From: Oscillibacter sp.
GTDB taxonomy: Bacteria; Bacillota; Clostridia; Oscillospirales; Oscillospiraceae
Assembly: GCA_003522105.1 (NCBI GenBank)
Contig: DPGF01000128.1
Location: 5,492-16,134, forward strand
Length of the DNA stretch: 10,643 nucleotides
Reading direction: 5' to 3'
Position numbers and translations under genes: made by a program. Each line of letters opens with the position of its first letter. The stretch's first letter is position 1. Shown here piece by piece: positions 1 to 6,818 of the stretch. The notes beneath the pieces were generated by a model. It was not told where the DNA came from. It did not search any database and was given only the letters and a program-made list of their open reading frames with translations.

Positions 1-60
1 GATTGCGGCGGCAAGATGTATGTCCACCGCACCAACAACAGCAAGCGCATTTCACAATAG
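1..60 (+). pseudogene. 3' remnant of a large serine recombinase (zinc beta-ribbon segment)
   Basis: Frame 1 reads DCGGKMYVHRTNNSKRISQ and then TAG at 58-60. This is the pattern of the recombinase zinc beta-ribbon domain in large serine recombinases of clostridial mobile elements, where CxxCG is followed by a K/R-rich strand and normally by Q-Y-x-C and a long coiled coil. Here the frame stops exactly where that second Cys is expected. One missing base (CAATA-GCC for CAATAC-GCC) would restore Q-Y-A-C in frame 3, so either a 1-nt deletion or a junction with other DNA has ended the gene. The rest of the protein lies left of the window. Assignment is from motif recognition of a short segment only. 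Confidence 0.6.
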
Positions 61-194
61 CCTGCCGCGGCATTTGCTGTGAGCATACCACAGCGGCAAA
101 TTGCGCGGCATATGAAGAGCTTTGCAGTCTGTACGGAAAAACATCGGACTGCCTTATCACGATGTGCGGCGCCGGACTCGAGTCAGATCATTAG
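60..194 (+). other. Cys-rich reading frame following the recombinase remnant
   Basis: Frame 3 stays open from the recombinase break to a TAG at 192-194 and gives about 44 residues starting ACRGICCEH and ending CGAGLESDH. It contains seven Cys (C-x3-C-C, then C...C...C...C). Codon choice looks like real coding, but there is no start codon or ribosome binding site of its own. It is either the frameshifted tail of the recombinase or the C-terminus of another gene joined to it by a deletion. I do not recognise the family. Confidence 0.3.
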
Positions 195-234
195 GATCGC
201 CGCTTGATTGGAATCGTTCTTGAGATACCGGAGG

Positions 235-276
235 AAGCCCTCTTTTTTGCCAAAGGGCAGAAAAGAGGGCTTTTTT
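235..276 (+). terminator. Rho-independent terminator
   Basis: AAGCCCTCTTTT (235-246) pairs perfectly with AAAAGAGGGCTT (261-272) around a 14-nt loop, and the T run extends to 276. It would stop transcription coming from the recombinase / Cys-rich frame, which ends 40 bases upstream. On the opposite strand the stem has no comparable T run, so it acts mainly on the plus strand. Confidence 0.85.
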
Positions 277-654
277 GAGAGTAGGAGTATTTTTGACATA
301 GAGAAGATAAGGTTCAAAAGCAATGATTCTCGGATGACTATTAGTTGTAATAAATAAGAGGCTGCCCGGCAATACAAGATGAAATAGTGCATAAAATGCA
401 AAAGCGTTGACTTCTGATAAGGTGGCATGGTAGAGTTTCTAATAACTATAGCTTACCTTTTTGCCAATCCTTAGCCAAGGACAATCGTCTTTGAAACAGA
501 GTTGGACCTCTGTGTGCTATCATTAGGAAAGCCGTATAGAATACCCCTCAACAATAGTTATAGAGAGTTATAATTATGATTGTTGGAAATACAGTGGCAG
601 GAGTTATTCTCTCGACCGACAGACTACGACCAAATGGAGAATTCAATCTCAACG
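277..654. other. Intergenic stretch without a convincing gene
   Basis: AT-rich DNA between the plus-strand terminator and the hairpin behind the symporter gene. Open frames here are short, lack ribosome binding sites and run through the hairpins. TTGACA at 293-298 and TTGACT further right lack a good -10 box at the proper distance. A short frame starting at ATG 576 (MIVGNTVAGVIL...) faintly recalls a membrane permease segment but runs through the symporter's hairpin and into the symporter gene's 3' end; I do not call it. The stretch may hold decayed mobile-element DNA. Confidence 0.5.
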
Positions 655-695
655 GAACAAGAGCCAGTAAGAAAAAATCTTACCGGCCCCTGTTC
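655..695 (-). terminator. Hairpin downstream of the symporter gene
   Basis: On the minus strand an 18-bp stem forms between 695-678 and 672-655, with three G-U pairs and a 5-nt T loop. It begins 38 bases after the symporter stop codon. Read on the plus strand, the wobble positions become A-C mismatches, so the structure is designed for minus-strand RNA. There is no T run after the stem, so it may be a weak or Rho-assisted terminator or a 3' stabilising stem. Confidence 0.6.
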
Positions 696-732
696 TGCTG
701 TGAGATTATAAGAGAGATGGTATCACGCGGCT

Positions 733-2103
733 TCAAGCCTGCTTGCCCTGCGTGAGCAGGCTGACCGCAAAGTAAACGATCACGGCAGGTAGGACGGAGA
801 ACACGCTGGAATAGGGTGGTGTGAAGAAACCAAAGCTGATTAACAGTGCGCACACAATGCCAGCGATAGCGGATGCCAAAGCACCTTTGGCGGTTCCCCG
901 CTTCCAAAGCAGACCACCGACAAAGGGGACGAGACAACCAGAGGTGAGAATTGTGTATGCCATAGAAAGAAGGCTGAGAATGTTGTTAAACATCAAAGCG
1001 ACACCAATGCTGACAATGCAGACAATTACATTCAGGATATTCTGCATAACCTTAAGCTGCTTTTCACTGGCATCGGGGTTTATCATGTCTTGATAAATGT
1101 CATGAATGATATTAGTGGCAATGCCAATGAAGGCACCATCACAGGTGGACATGATGGCCGAAACAATAGCAGCAACTAAAAATGCACCAAAGATAGGAGA
1201 GAAGCGATAAAAAATCAAATCAATGAAGACACTGGCGGGGTCGACATCGGGGAACAATGCGATGCCATACATGCCCAGCAAAGGAGGAATGATTGCCATA
1301 ACAATTAGCAGAAGACCTCCGTAAATATGCCCACGGACCGCAGCTTTTTCGCTTTTGGCAGAAGCAGTGCGCTGGAAAGCAGTTTGGTCAAAGAGCGCGG
1401 CGAGAATAGTTGGGATTGTCAGGCTGACCAGCGTTTCGGCGCTAAAAGGAACAGGATCAAAATATGTGGCGGGCAGAGTTGCCTGAATAGCAGCAAATCC
1501 TCCATCAATAATCATGGAAATCAGCGCAAAAATCAGACCAGCTACAATTACGGCAACCTGGATAACAGAGGTCATGTAAGCGCCCCACAAACCAGAGATG
1601 GAAGCGTAAAACAGAACGACTAAAGCGGTAATAATTATGCTTAGATTGCCGTCAATTCCGAAGGCTTGGAAGATCGCTTTGCCCGCAAGAATTTGCCCTG
1701 CAAACATTGCAACATAGCTAAGTGGCGTTGAAATGCTGTAAATCAAACGGGTAGACTTGTCATTGTAGCGAGTTTTGAAATAATCCGACAGGGAAAGATA
1801 TCTGTTGCGATAAAAAAACTTGGCAACTAACACACCGACTAACAACCATGAGATACCACAACCGATGCCGTACCATGCACCAGCTATTCCGTAGATGGCG
1901 CCGCTCTCTGCGCCACCTACTACAAAGCCGCTTCCAATGTGCGCGCCGACGGCTCCACCGATAATCATTATAGTTGTAGACTGCTTGGCCGCAGTAATGG
2001 AGTCGTTAAATGTTGCGGCAAACTTGCGACCATACAGACCAATACCTATCATTCCGGCGAGGTAAACCGCCATAACAATTATAATTAAAGTTTGCGTCGA
2101 CAT
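733..2103 (-). CDS. Sodium:solute symporter family (SSF) permease
   Basis: A 456-residue polytopic membrane protein of the SSF family (TC 2.A.21), which imports organic solutes with Na+ through the LeuT fold. It starts with a hydrophobic helix (about residues 5-25), then a Gly-rich helix with AHIGSGFVVGGAESG (54-68) and the SLSDYFKTRY segment (104-113) typical of the family. Alternating hydrophobic segments continue to the C-terminus. Length is normal to slightly short for SSF members. I chose ATG at 2103 because GGGAG precedes it by 8 bases; an in-frame TTG at 2121 has no good ribosome binding site. It lies 44 bases behind the hydratase gene and is probably cotranscribed with it. The substrate cannot be read from the sequence; its partner enzyme suggests a carboxylate that is handled as a CoA ester. 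Confidence 0.88.
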   Translation of the reverse strand: MSTQTLIIIVMAVYLAGMIGIGLYGRKFAATFNDSITAAKQSTTIMIIGGAVGAHIGSGFVVGGAESGAIYGIAGAWYGIGCGISWLLVGVLVAKFFYRNRYLSLSDYFKTRYNDKSTRLIYSISTPLSYVAMFAGQILAGKAIFQAFGIDGNLSIIITALVVLFYASISGLWGAYMTSVIQVAVIVAGLIFALISMIIDGGFAAIQATLPATYFDPVPFSAETLVSLTIPTILAALFDQTAFQRTASAKSEKAAVRGHIYGGLLLIVMAIIPPLLGMYGIALFPDVDPASVFIDLIFYRFSPIFGAFLVAAIVSAIMSTCDGAFIGIATNIIHDIYQDMINPDASEKQLKVMQNILNVIVCIVSIGVALMFNNILSLLSMAYTILTSGCLVPFVGGLLWKRGTAKGALASAIAGIVCALLISFGFFTPPYSSVFSVLPAVIVYFAVSLLTQGKQA

Positions 2104-2147
2104 TAATGGTTCTCCCTTCAATCTATTTTAATTCCGTTGGTCGAGAG

Positions 2148-3032
2148 TCAGTGCAGATCGTCTAAATGGGGGAGTTCTTGGATTTCTTCTTTGCGTAAGG
2201 CGGCAAGTTTTTCTTCAAACAGGTCAACAAGTGCGCCCGGGGGATTGGAGCGAGCATAGTCCCACATTTCCTGATTTTCCTTGGTACCAGGCAACTCCAT
2301 TCCAATATTGAAGGTTTCCTTTGCATAGGGGACGATATTCCGAATACCTTGCAGATCGTATGCCATATTGCATAGTTCCTTATGGATATTCAGGGTATAT
2401 GGAGATAGCCGAAGCATGCGGCGAGCAAGTGTCATGGCGGTCTCGTCAAGCTGATCGACACTGACCACTCGATTAAACAGGCCCAAACGGAAGCCCTCTT
2501 TTGCGGTGATGGGATAACCCGTGAGCAATTTTTCCTTGGCAATATTCATGGGGAGTTTCCAAAGATCAAACGGGACATAATCTGTGTAAGACATCCCTAA
2601 TGCAAACTCTCCATTATCCATAACCGTATTGTCAGCAGCTACAATGCAGTCGAACATCATAGCCATGAAATAGCCGCCTCCCAACACACGCCCCTTGATT
2701 GCGCCGATAACGGGTTTTCTTGAGGTGTACAGTTTCATCCAGAGATCAATCTCTTCCTGAGTATTGTCACGGCGGTACTCCCATGTGACATCACAGGCAT
2801 CATTGTTGTTCAGACTTGCATCGGGATCACCAACATCAAAGCCGCAACAGAAGTTTTCCCCCTTTGCCGAAATGATGATAACCCGAACAGATGGGTCAGC
2901 GATTGCTTTAGTCATTGCTGAATCCAACTCCAAAAAAAGTTTGCGGCTGATACGATTGCCCTGATTGGGACGGTTCATCCAAATTTTGGCAATACTGTCT
3001 ACTTGCTCGTACAGGATAGCTTGTTCAGACAT
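2148..3032 (-). CDS. Enoyl-CoA hydratase/isomerase (crotonase superfamily)
   Basis: A 294-residue crotonase-fold protein. The two oxyanion-hole segments are clear: GENFCCGFDVGD (58-69) and GRVLGGGYFMAMMFDC (114-129). A Glu in NGEFALG (140-146) sits where the first catalytic Glu of hydratases lies, but the usual second-Glu region (GGTQRL-like) is replaced by SYTDYVPFDLW, so the reaction may not be plain hydration of enoyl-CoA. ATG at 3032 is preceded by GAGGAAG. The open frame runs on to 3368, but that stretch overlaps the divergent regulator and is not coding. No CoA ligase, CoA transferase or thiolase lies in the window, so the substrate must be activated elsewhere. Probably an operon with the symporter, controlled by the divergent LysR regulator. 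Confidence 0.88.
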   Translation of the reverse strand: MSEQAILYEQVDSIAKIWMNRPNQGNRISRKLFLELDSAMTKAIADPSVRVIIISAKGENFCCGFDVGDPDASLNNNDACDVTWEYRRDNTQEEIDLWMKLYTSRKPVIGAIKGRVLGGGYFMAMMFDCIVAADNTVMDNGEFALGMSYTDYVPFDLWKLPMNIAKEKLLTGYPITAKEGFRLGLFNRVVSVDQLDETAMTLARRMLRLSPYTLNIHKELCNMAYDLQGIRNIVPYAKETFNIGMELPGTKENQEMWDYARSNPPGALVDLFEEKLAALRKEEIQELPHLDDLH

Positions 3033-3087
3033 AAAAGCACTTCCTCTTCTACTTTTTCTGCGCACGAAATAGGTGTCCATCGATATT

Positions 3088-3150
3088 TGCGGTGCTTTTG
3101 CCAAACTATGTGCCCAGTAACTGCAGTTTAGCACAATAACTTGGCACCGC
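3088..3150. promoter_or_regulatory. Nested palindrome, probable LysR operator
   Basis: Three pairs of inverted arms share a centre near 3122-3123. Outermost, GCGGTGC-tttt-GCCAA (about 3089-3104) faces TTGGCACCGC (3141-3150). Next, TGTGC (3109-3113) faces GCACA (3131-3135). In the middle is the perfect palindrome AACTGCAGTT (3119-3128). It lies between the divergent hydratase and LysR genes, where LysR-type regulators bind dyad sites. The minus-strand promoter is not obvious: TTGACA at 3178-3173 lacks a fitting -10, as is common for LysR-activated promoters. Its use as an operator is inferred. Confidence 0.55.
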
Positions 3151-3208
3151 ACAGCATCAAAAATACGACATTTGTCAACAAAAAAATGACACGAAAATGT
3201 GCAGAGAA

Positions 3209-3217
3209 TGATATAAT
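3209..3217 (+). promoter_or_regulatory. Extended -10 promoter for the LysR gene
   Basis: TGATATAAT is a perfect -10 hexamer (3212-3217) with the TGn extension, which can work without a -35 box; ATGACA lies 20 bases upstream and is too far to be a good -35. It would give a leader of about 85 bases before the regulator start at 3311. Confidence 0.5.
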
Positions 3218-3310
3218 AGCCAAAAAACTTGAGGTTATCGAAGGCTTTTGCTCTTTCTGCAAAACAGCCTATAACAAGTATAAGCTGAGATAGAACATAG
3301 GAGGATGCCG

Positions 3311-4222
3311 ATGAACATAAAACAGTGCGAAACTTTTTTGAGGTTAGTTGAGGAGGGCAGTATCTCAAAAGCAGCGCAAAAGATGTTTTTTTCTAAGCAG
3401 GGACTTAGCCGTGCTATTCAAAGTCTTGAAAACGAACTAGGTGTTCAACTGTTTTTACGAACATCTTCCGGCATTACACTTTCCCACGACGGAGAACGCA
3501 TCTTGCCAGAAATGAAGCAAATCGTAGAGTCGTCCTATTCGATTTTGAAAAAATGTAATGTCACGGACTGTAATAAGTTAAATATTCTTTTCCCGTTTGG
3601 CTTTTTTCTCTGCATCCCGCAGAATCTAATCTTTGATTTCATTGAGAAAAGACCTGAATGCCAGTTTTGCTATGGCTGCTCTAATGATATGGAGATTGAA
3701 GAAATGCTGCTTGATGGCGATTATGACTTGGCATTCTGCAGCAATTCTAAGAAGAACGAAAACCTGAATTATATTCACCTTTTTCGCAACTACCGTTGTT
3801 TCCTGATTCCCAAAGACATGGTATCGCCCTCTAAGCGGTTTATTGAGGTTTCCGACTTGTCTGGAATCAAAATTGCCGTTTCTGCGCCGGAAACTTACAA
3901 TGACTACGCGTATCTGCAGACAAAATTTGCTGAGTATGGAAAGGTGCCTGATATTTTCCCCTGCCGTGAAGGGAGCACATTGGTTTCTTTTGCAGGTGAG
4001 AAGAGAGGAGCTTCTTTTTTAATCAGCTCGTTGTCTAAAAACTTGCCCCATCCAGATACCCGCTATATTTTTTTCGAAGATTACATCTCCTCTGCATATG
4101 ACATCAACATAGCCACAAAACGCGGCAAGCAGCTGAGTCTGATGGCAATACAATTTATCAAGCACTGTCAGAACTATTGTCAGGACATCTTAAAGCAGCG
4201 CCCAAACTTTCCGATGGATTGA
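3311..4222 (+). CDS. LysR family transcriptional regulator
   Basis: A 303-residue protein with the LysR layout: an N-terminal winged helix-turn-helix (residues 1-60; SISKAAQKMFFSKQGLSRAIQSLE then GVQLFLRTSSGITLSHDG) followed by an effector-binding domain (about 90-295). The family usually activates a divergent operon in response to a pathway metabolite. ATG at 3311 is preferred because AGGAGG (3299-3304) stands 6 bases before it; the ATG at 3305 touches the ribosome binding site. The effector domain is rich in Cys near residues 115-122 (CQFCYGC), which is unusual but has no assigned role. The gene is AT-rich compared with the mobile element to its right. Effector and targets are inferred from position to be the divergent hydratase-symporter pair. 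Confidence 0.92.
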   Translation: MNIKQCETFLRLVEEGSISKAAQKMFFSKQGLSRAIQSLENELGVQLFLRTSSGITLSHDGERILPEMKQIVESSYSILKKCNVTDCNKLNILFPFGFFLCIPQNLIFDFIEKRPECQFCYGCSNDMEIEEMLLDGDYDLAFCSNSKKNENLNYIHLFRNYRCFLIPKDMVSPSKRFIEVSDLSGIKIAVSAPETYNDYAYLQTKFAEYGKVPDIFPCREGSTLVSFAGEKRGASFLISSLSKNLPHPDTRYIFFEDYISSAYDINIATKRGKQLSLMAIQFIKHCQNYCQDILKQRPNFPMD

Positions 4223-4395
4223 TTGCTGCATATTGAAATCATGGATGTGGCGTGTAATTAAAGTGGGGAGCATTGATATGCGAATGGAACCATTTGTCAG
4301 TATCACATTGTATTTGCAATGGTATCGCAATCCTACTGCTATATTAACTTCATATTAGTGGAGACAATCAGGCAAACCATTGGAATATCGAATAT
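4223..4395. other. Spacer between LysR gene and relaxase gene
   Basis: The two genes converge here. The DNA is AT-rich and has no clear terminator for either gene. GAATATC is repeated twice near 4385-4396. No copy of the tRNA-Val 3' end is visible, so this is not a recognisable left attachment site even though base composition changes here. Confidence 0.4.
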
Positions 4396-5343
4396 CTATC
4401 GTTCCTGCCGACTATCCATTTGCTGTTTTAGCAGTTCTTTCGGCACTCCGTCTAGCAGCTTTTCCGCCCGCTTGTAGCGCGTCTCCAGCACGGTGAGCTT
4501 TGCGCGCTGTTCGGCGCTCTTGCGGCGCTCGGCGGTCAGCTCGTCCTTGAGCGCTTCGTTTTCCTCAGCGCTGCATCGCTGCATGGAAAGCGGCTGCGAC
4601 ACAGCTGCCTGCATCCGCTGAATTTCTGCCTGAAAGGACTCTACCTCCGGCAAGAGCTGCGCCAGCAGTGCAACGGCCTCCTCGCGCTTCTTTCCCGTGT
4701 TCAGCACGTTGATGCCGTTCAGCGCTGTCTCCAGCTGCTCAAGCTTGGCGTCCATGGCCGTGACCTTCTTGTACCATTGGGGCGGCAGATGCTTGCGCCT
4801 TGTCTCTACGGCAGGTGTGCCGCGCTCCAGCTCTGGCCACCGCTCCGCCATGCAGGCGTAGAAATCGTCCTGCCAGCGGATCATATTTTTCTTGTTGCCG
4901 AGAATTTCTTTTGCAGACAACCGCTTGTCTTTCGTCAGCGGCACGAAACATAAGTGCATGTGCGGCGTCCTCTCGTCCATGTGTACCACGGCGGAAAAGA
5001 TATTCTCCTCGCCCACGCGCTCTTTGAGAAAGCCGAGCGCCCGCTCAAAATACTCCGGCATTTCTGATTCATGTGCTTTTGCAAACTCCGGGCTGGTTGT
5101 GATCAAAGTATCCACAAATTTCACGCTGTCCTTTCGCACACGGCAGCCCGCCATTCGGATGCGGTGTCGGATCTCCTGCTCGTAACTCCAGCGCGGCGTG
5201 ACTATGTGGTAGTTCTGCATGGTACGGTTTTTGTCGATATCCGGATTGCTGGCGTAAATCTCTTTTGTCCGTTCGTGGTGGGCGCTCAGCGCCTTGGACG
5301 CGCCGCCCTTGTGCTTGGCAAATCGTAAAATGGCATAAGCCAT
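4396..5343 (-). CDS. mob: MobV-family relaxase (Mob_Pre)
   Basis: A 315-residue relaxase that would nick oriT and pilot one DNA strand into a recipient with a helper conjugation system. All three MobV motifs are present: AYAILRFAKH (residues 2-11), SNPDIDKNRTMQNY (32-45), and the metal-binding HMDERTPHMH (121-130). His22 in SAHHER lies at the same position as the nucleophilic His22 of MobM from pMV158. The C-terminal part (about 195-300) is charged, heptad-like and probably coiled coil; it is much shorter than in MobM (494 residues). ATG at 5343 follows AAGGAGG with 7 bases between. It ends in TAG. It is the last gene of the minus-strand unit and lies downstream of its own oriT on the same strand. 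Confidence 0.92.
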   Translation of the reverse strand: MAYAILRFAKHKGGASKALSAHHERTKEIYASNPDIDKNRTMQNYHIVTPRWSYEQEIRHRIRMAGCRVRKDSVKFVDTLITTSPEFAKAHESEMPEYFERALGFLKERVGEENIFSAVVHMDERTPHMHLCFVPLTKDKRLSAKEILGNKKNMIRWQDDFYACMAERWPELERGTPAVETRRKHLPPQWYKKVTAMDAKLEQLETALNGINVLNTGKKREEAVALLAQLLPEVESFQAEIQRMQAAVSQPLSMQRCSAEENEALKDELTAERRKSAEQRAKLTVLETRYKRAEKLLDGVPKELLKQQMDSRQER

Positions 5344-5420
5344 CGTTGTTCCTCCTTCGTCGTCGTTTGGGGACGAGGGAGCGGAAAATCCCCACCACGA
5401 CTTTCTGAAAAAGTGCGCCC

Positions 5421-5446
5421 GTGAGATGTCGATACCGACACCTCAC
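5421..5446 (-). repeat. Hairpin in the relaxase leader
   Basis: On the minus strand GTGAGGTGTCG and CGACATCTCAC form an 11-bp stem with one G-U pair and a 4-nt loop. The wobble pairs only on the minus strand, which suggests an RNA structure in the 5' leader of the relaxase mRNA, about 78 bases before the start codon. Confidence 0.55.
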
Positions 5447-5469
5447 ATTCTTCTTTTTCGGTCCGGTCA

Positions 5470-5503
5470 AAATCACGGACTGGCTGCGGCCAGTCCGTGA
5501 TTT
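5470..5503. repeat. Perfect 15-bp hairpin between oriT and relaxase gene
   Basis: AAATCACGGACTGGC (5470-5484) is exactly complementary to 5489-5503 across a 4-nt loop. A run of four T follows on the minus strand, so it may act as a terminator or attenuator for transcripts coming from the repA side. It may also be a conversion or processing signal active in single-stranded DNA during transfer. Confidence 0.65.
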
Positions 5504-5525
5504 CTCCCGTCCCCCGTCGTGATGG

Positions 5526-5560
5526 GTATAACACACTAGACTTTGTGCCAAAGTCGTGTG
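5526..5560 (-). other. oriT: MobV-type origin of transfer (oriT)
   Basis: The minus strand carries an inverted repeat ACTTTG-GCA-CAAAGT (5554-5540) followed by CTAGTGTGTTATAC (5539-5526). An outer pair CACAC/GTGTG (5560-5556 with 5536-5532) extends the dyad. The pMV158 oriT has the same order, an AAAGT-ended repeat and then TAGTGTGTTATAC, with the nick after TAGTGTG. By analogy the nick here falls between 5532 and 5531 on the minus strand. It lies about 190 bases upstream of the relaxase gene and on its coding strand, as in pMV158. Confidence 0.85.
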
Positions 5561-5589
5561 CCAGCCGTTCCCTCTGGACTCCCTTAAGC

Positions 5590-5626
5590 GGTCATTTCCC
5601 GCCGCCTGTCGACGCGGGAAATGACC
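5590..5626. repeat. 13-bp hairpin between oriT and iterons
   Basis: GGTCATTTCCCGC (5590-5602) pairs perfectly with GCGGGAAATGACC (5614-5626) around an 11-nt loop. There is no T run, so it is not a typical terminator. It separates the oriT from the iteron block and could be part of either. Confidence 0.6.
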
Positions 5627-5631
5627 TTGCC

Positions 5632-5720
5632 GGTGTACGGTATGTCCGATAATGTACGGTATTTTGAGGGGATACCCCCGCTCCCCATTTTACCGTACAT
5701 ACCGTACATTACCGTACACC
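5632..5720. repeat. oriV: Inverted iteron arrays, candidate replication origin
   Basis: The 9-mer TGTACGGTA occurs at 5634-5642 and 5653-5661, with a degenerate copy (TGTCCGATA) at 5643-5651. Its reverse complement TACCGTACA occurs at 5691-5699, 5700-5708 and 5710-5718. So three repeats face three repeats around a 29-nt centre holding GGGG and CCCC tracts, and the outer GGTGTACGGTA arms match exactly. The block starts inside the last codons of the RepA-like gene and runs away from it. Direct iterons next to a replication ATPase are typical of a plasmid-type origin bound by a Rep protein. The origin role is inferred. Confidence 0.7.
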
Positions 5721-6818
5721 GTCCCACCGCAGCGAAAGCGCTTTGCCCTCTTTCGTGCGATAGGAAACATAGCGGACGCCATACTCGCGCAGCAAATTCT
5801 CCTGCTGCACGTTCAGTGTCCGCACGATCCAGTTCGGCGTGAAGCTTTGGCTGCTGTCCATCTTAGAAAGACATTGCGCAAGCTCCGTCGCCGTGCCGTT
5901 CCACAATGGATTTCCTTCGTTTACCAGCCGAGAAAGAAATTCGAGCAGCGGGCATGGAGGCTCTCTGTAAGGTTCTGTTTCCGCCTCAAGCAGTTCCCAG
6001 CACAGATGCGCAGCAGCAAACCGGAGATGCAGCCGAAGCTGCGGCTGGTCACGCCCGACCACCTCCAGGACGGCGTCTGAGGCTGTGCGCTTATTTTTGT
6101 ATAGGAGCAGCGCACCGTCTGCCGCTCCCATCAGACCGTTCGTGCCGGAGATCATGTTGAACACGTCCTCTGCCCCCTCCTTGCGCGTATGATGAACGAC
6201 CAGCACGGTGACGCCGTAGGTGTCGGAAAACTCCTTCAGCCTTGCCAGCGTATCATAGTCGGCGGCATAGCTGCCGTTATCCGGCGTCCGGCCACGTACC
6301 CGCTGCAAAGTGTCAATGATGATGAGCACCGTGTCCGTGTGCTCACTCCAAAAGTCGCTCAACCGTTCCGTCAAACCTTCGTCCAGTGTTTCGGAAAAGA
6401 CGGAGAGGATCAAGTGCTCACTGTCCTGCTCCGTCATCTGTGCCAGACGCTTCTGCAATCGCTCACAGGTATCCTCTAAGGCAAGATACAAAACCGTACC
6501 CTGCCGGGAAGAAAAGCCAAGGAAGGGCACCCCTATGCTCACCTGATAGGCCATTTGCAAGACGAGAAAGGACTTGCCGATCTTCGGTGCGCCGGCGAGG
6601 AGGTAAGTCCCCACCGGCAGCAGTCCGTCGATGACCGCCGGGCGGACGCGAAAGCGTGTTTCCATCAGCTCCGGCATGGTCATGATCTGGATCTTTCCAA
6701 ACTGCTTGTGCGTTTCCTCAATGTCTGTTATACTGTCTGTGCGTGCAAGCGCGGACGGCTGCTCCCCATCTGGTGCAACAGATGGAATCGGGGCAGTCGT
6801 TTCTTTTTCAATTCGCAT
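5709..6818 (-). CDS. repA: RepA-like AAA family ATPase (replicative helicase type)
   Basis: A 369-residue RecA-fold ATPase of the RepA/AAA_25 type, related to hexameric plasmid helicases such as RSF1010 RepA. Walker A is GAPKIGKS (residues 76-83), Walker B is VLIIID (164-169), and LVVHHT (206-211) is the sensor-like strand typical of the family. A C-terminal part (about 275-369) looks like a small winged-helix or DNA-binding module, which is uncertain. The open frame reaches back to 6974, but I place the start at ATG 6818, preceded by GGTGGG, because the extra part only shadows the excisionase gene. The start overlaps the excisionase stop by 11 bases, a sign of translational coupling. The stop codon lies within the iteron block. 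It probably unwinds the iteron origin during excised, replicating stages of the element. Confidence 0.85.
   Translation of the reverse strand: MRIEKETTAPIPSVAPDGEQPSALARTDSITDIEETHKQFGKIQIMTMPELMETRFRVRPAVIDGLLPVGTYLLAGAPKIGKSFLVLQMAYQVSIGVPFLGFSSRQGTVLYLALEDTCERLQKRLAQMTEQDSEHLILSVFSETLDEGLTERLSDFWSEHTDTVLIIIDTLQRVRGRTPDNGSYAADYDTLARLKEFSDTYGVTVLVVHHTRKEGAEDVFNMISGTNGLMGAADGALLLYKNKRTASDAVLEVVGRDQPQLRLHLRFAAAHLCWELLEAETEPYREPPCPLLEFLSRLVNEGNPLWNGTATELAQCLSKMDSSQSFTPNWIVRTLNVQQENLLREYGVRYVSYRTKEGKALSLRWDGVR

Noticed and set aside
160..185. GGACTCGA within 160-185 as a possible relic of the tRNA-Val 3' end (left attachment site)
   Set aside because: Only eight bases match in a row, the flanks do not align, and the stretch lies in a coding-like frame.
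576..755. Short plus-strand frame MIVGNTVAGVIL..., faintly like a FetB-type permease segment
   Set aside because: Similarity covers about 15-20 residues only, and the frame runs through the symporter's hairpin and into the 3' end of that gene. Could be chance; a protein search of 576-650 would settle it.
605..2150. Inverted copies of a GGTCGAGAG-containing 12-mer near 610-622 and 2135-2147
   Set aside because: The match is short with one mismatch and has no flanking extension, so chance is likely.
3033..3368. Upstream extension of the hydratase reading frame by 112 codons
   Set aside because: It overlaps the divergent LysR gene start and the palindromic control region, has no family similarity, and a good ribosome binding site sits before ATG 3032.
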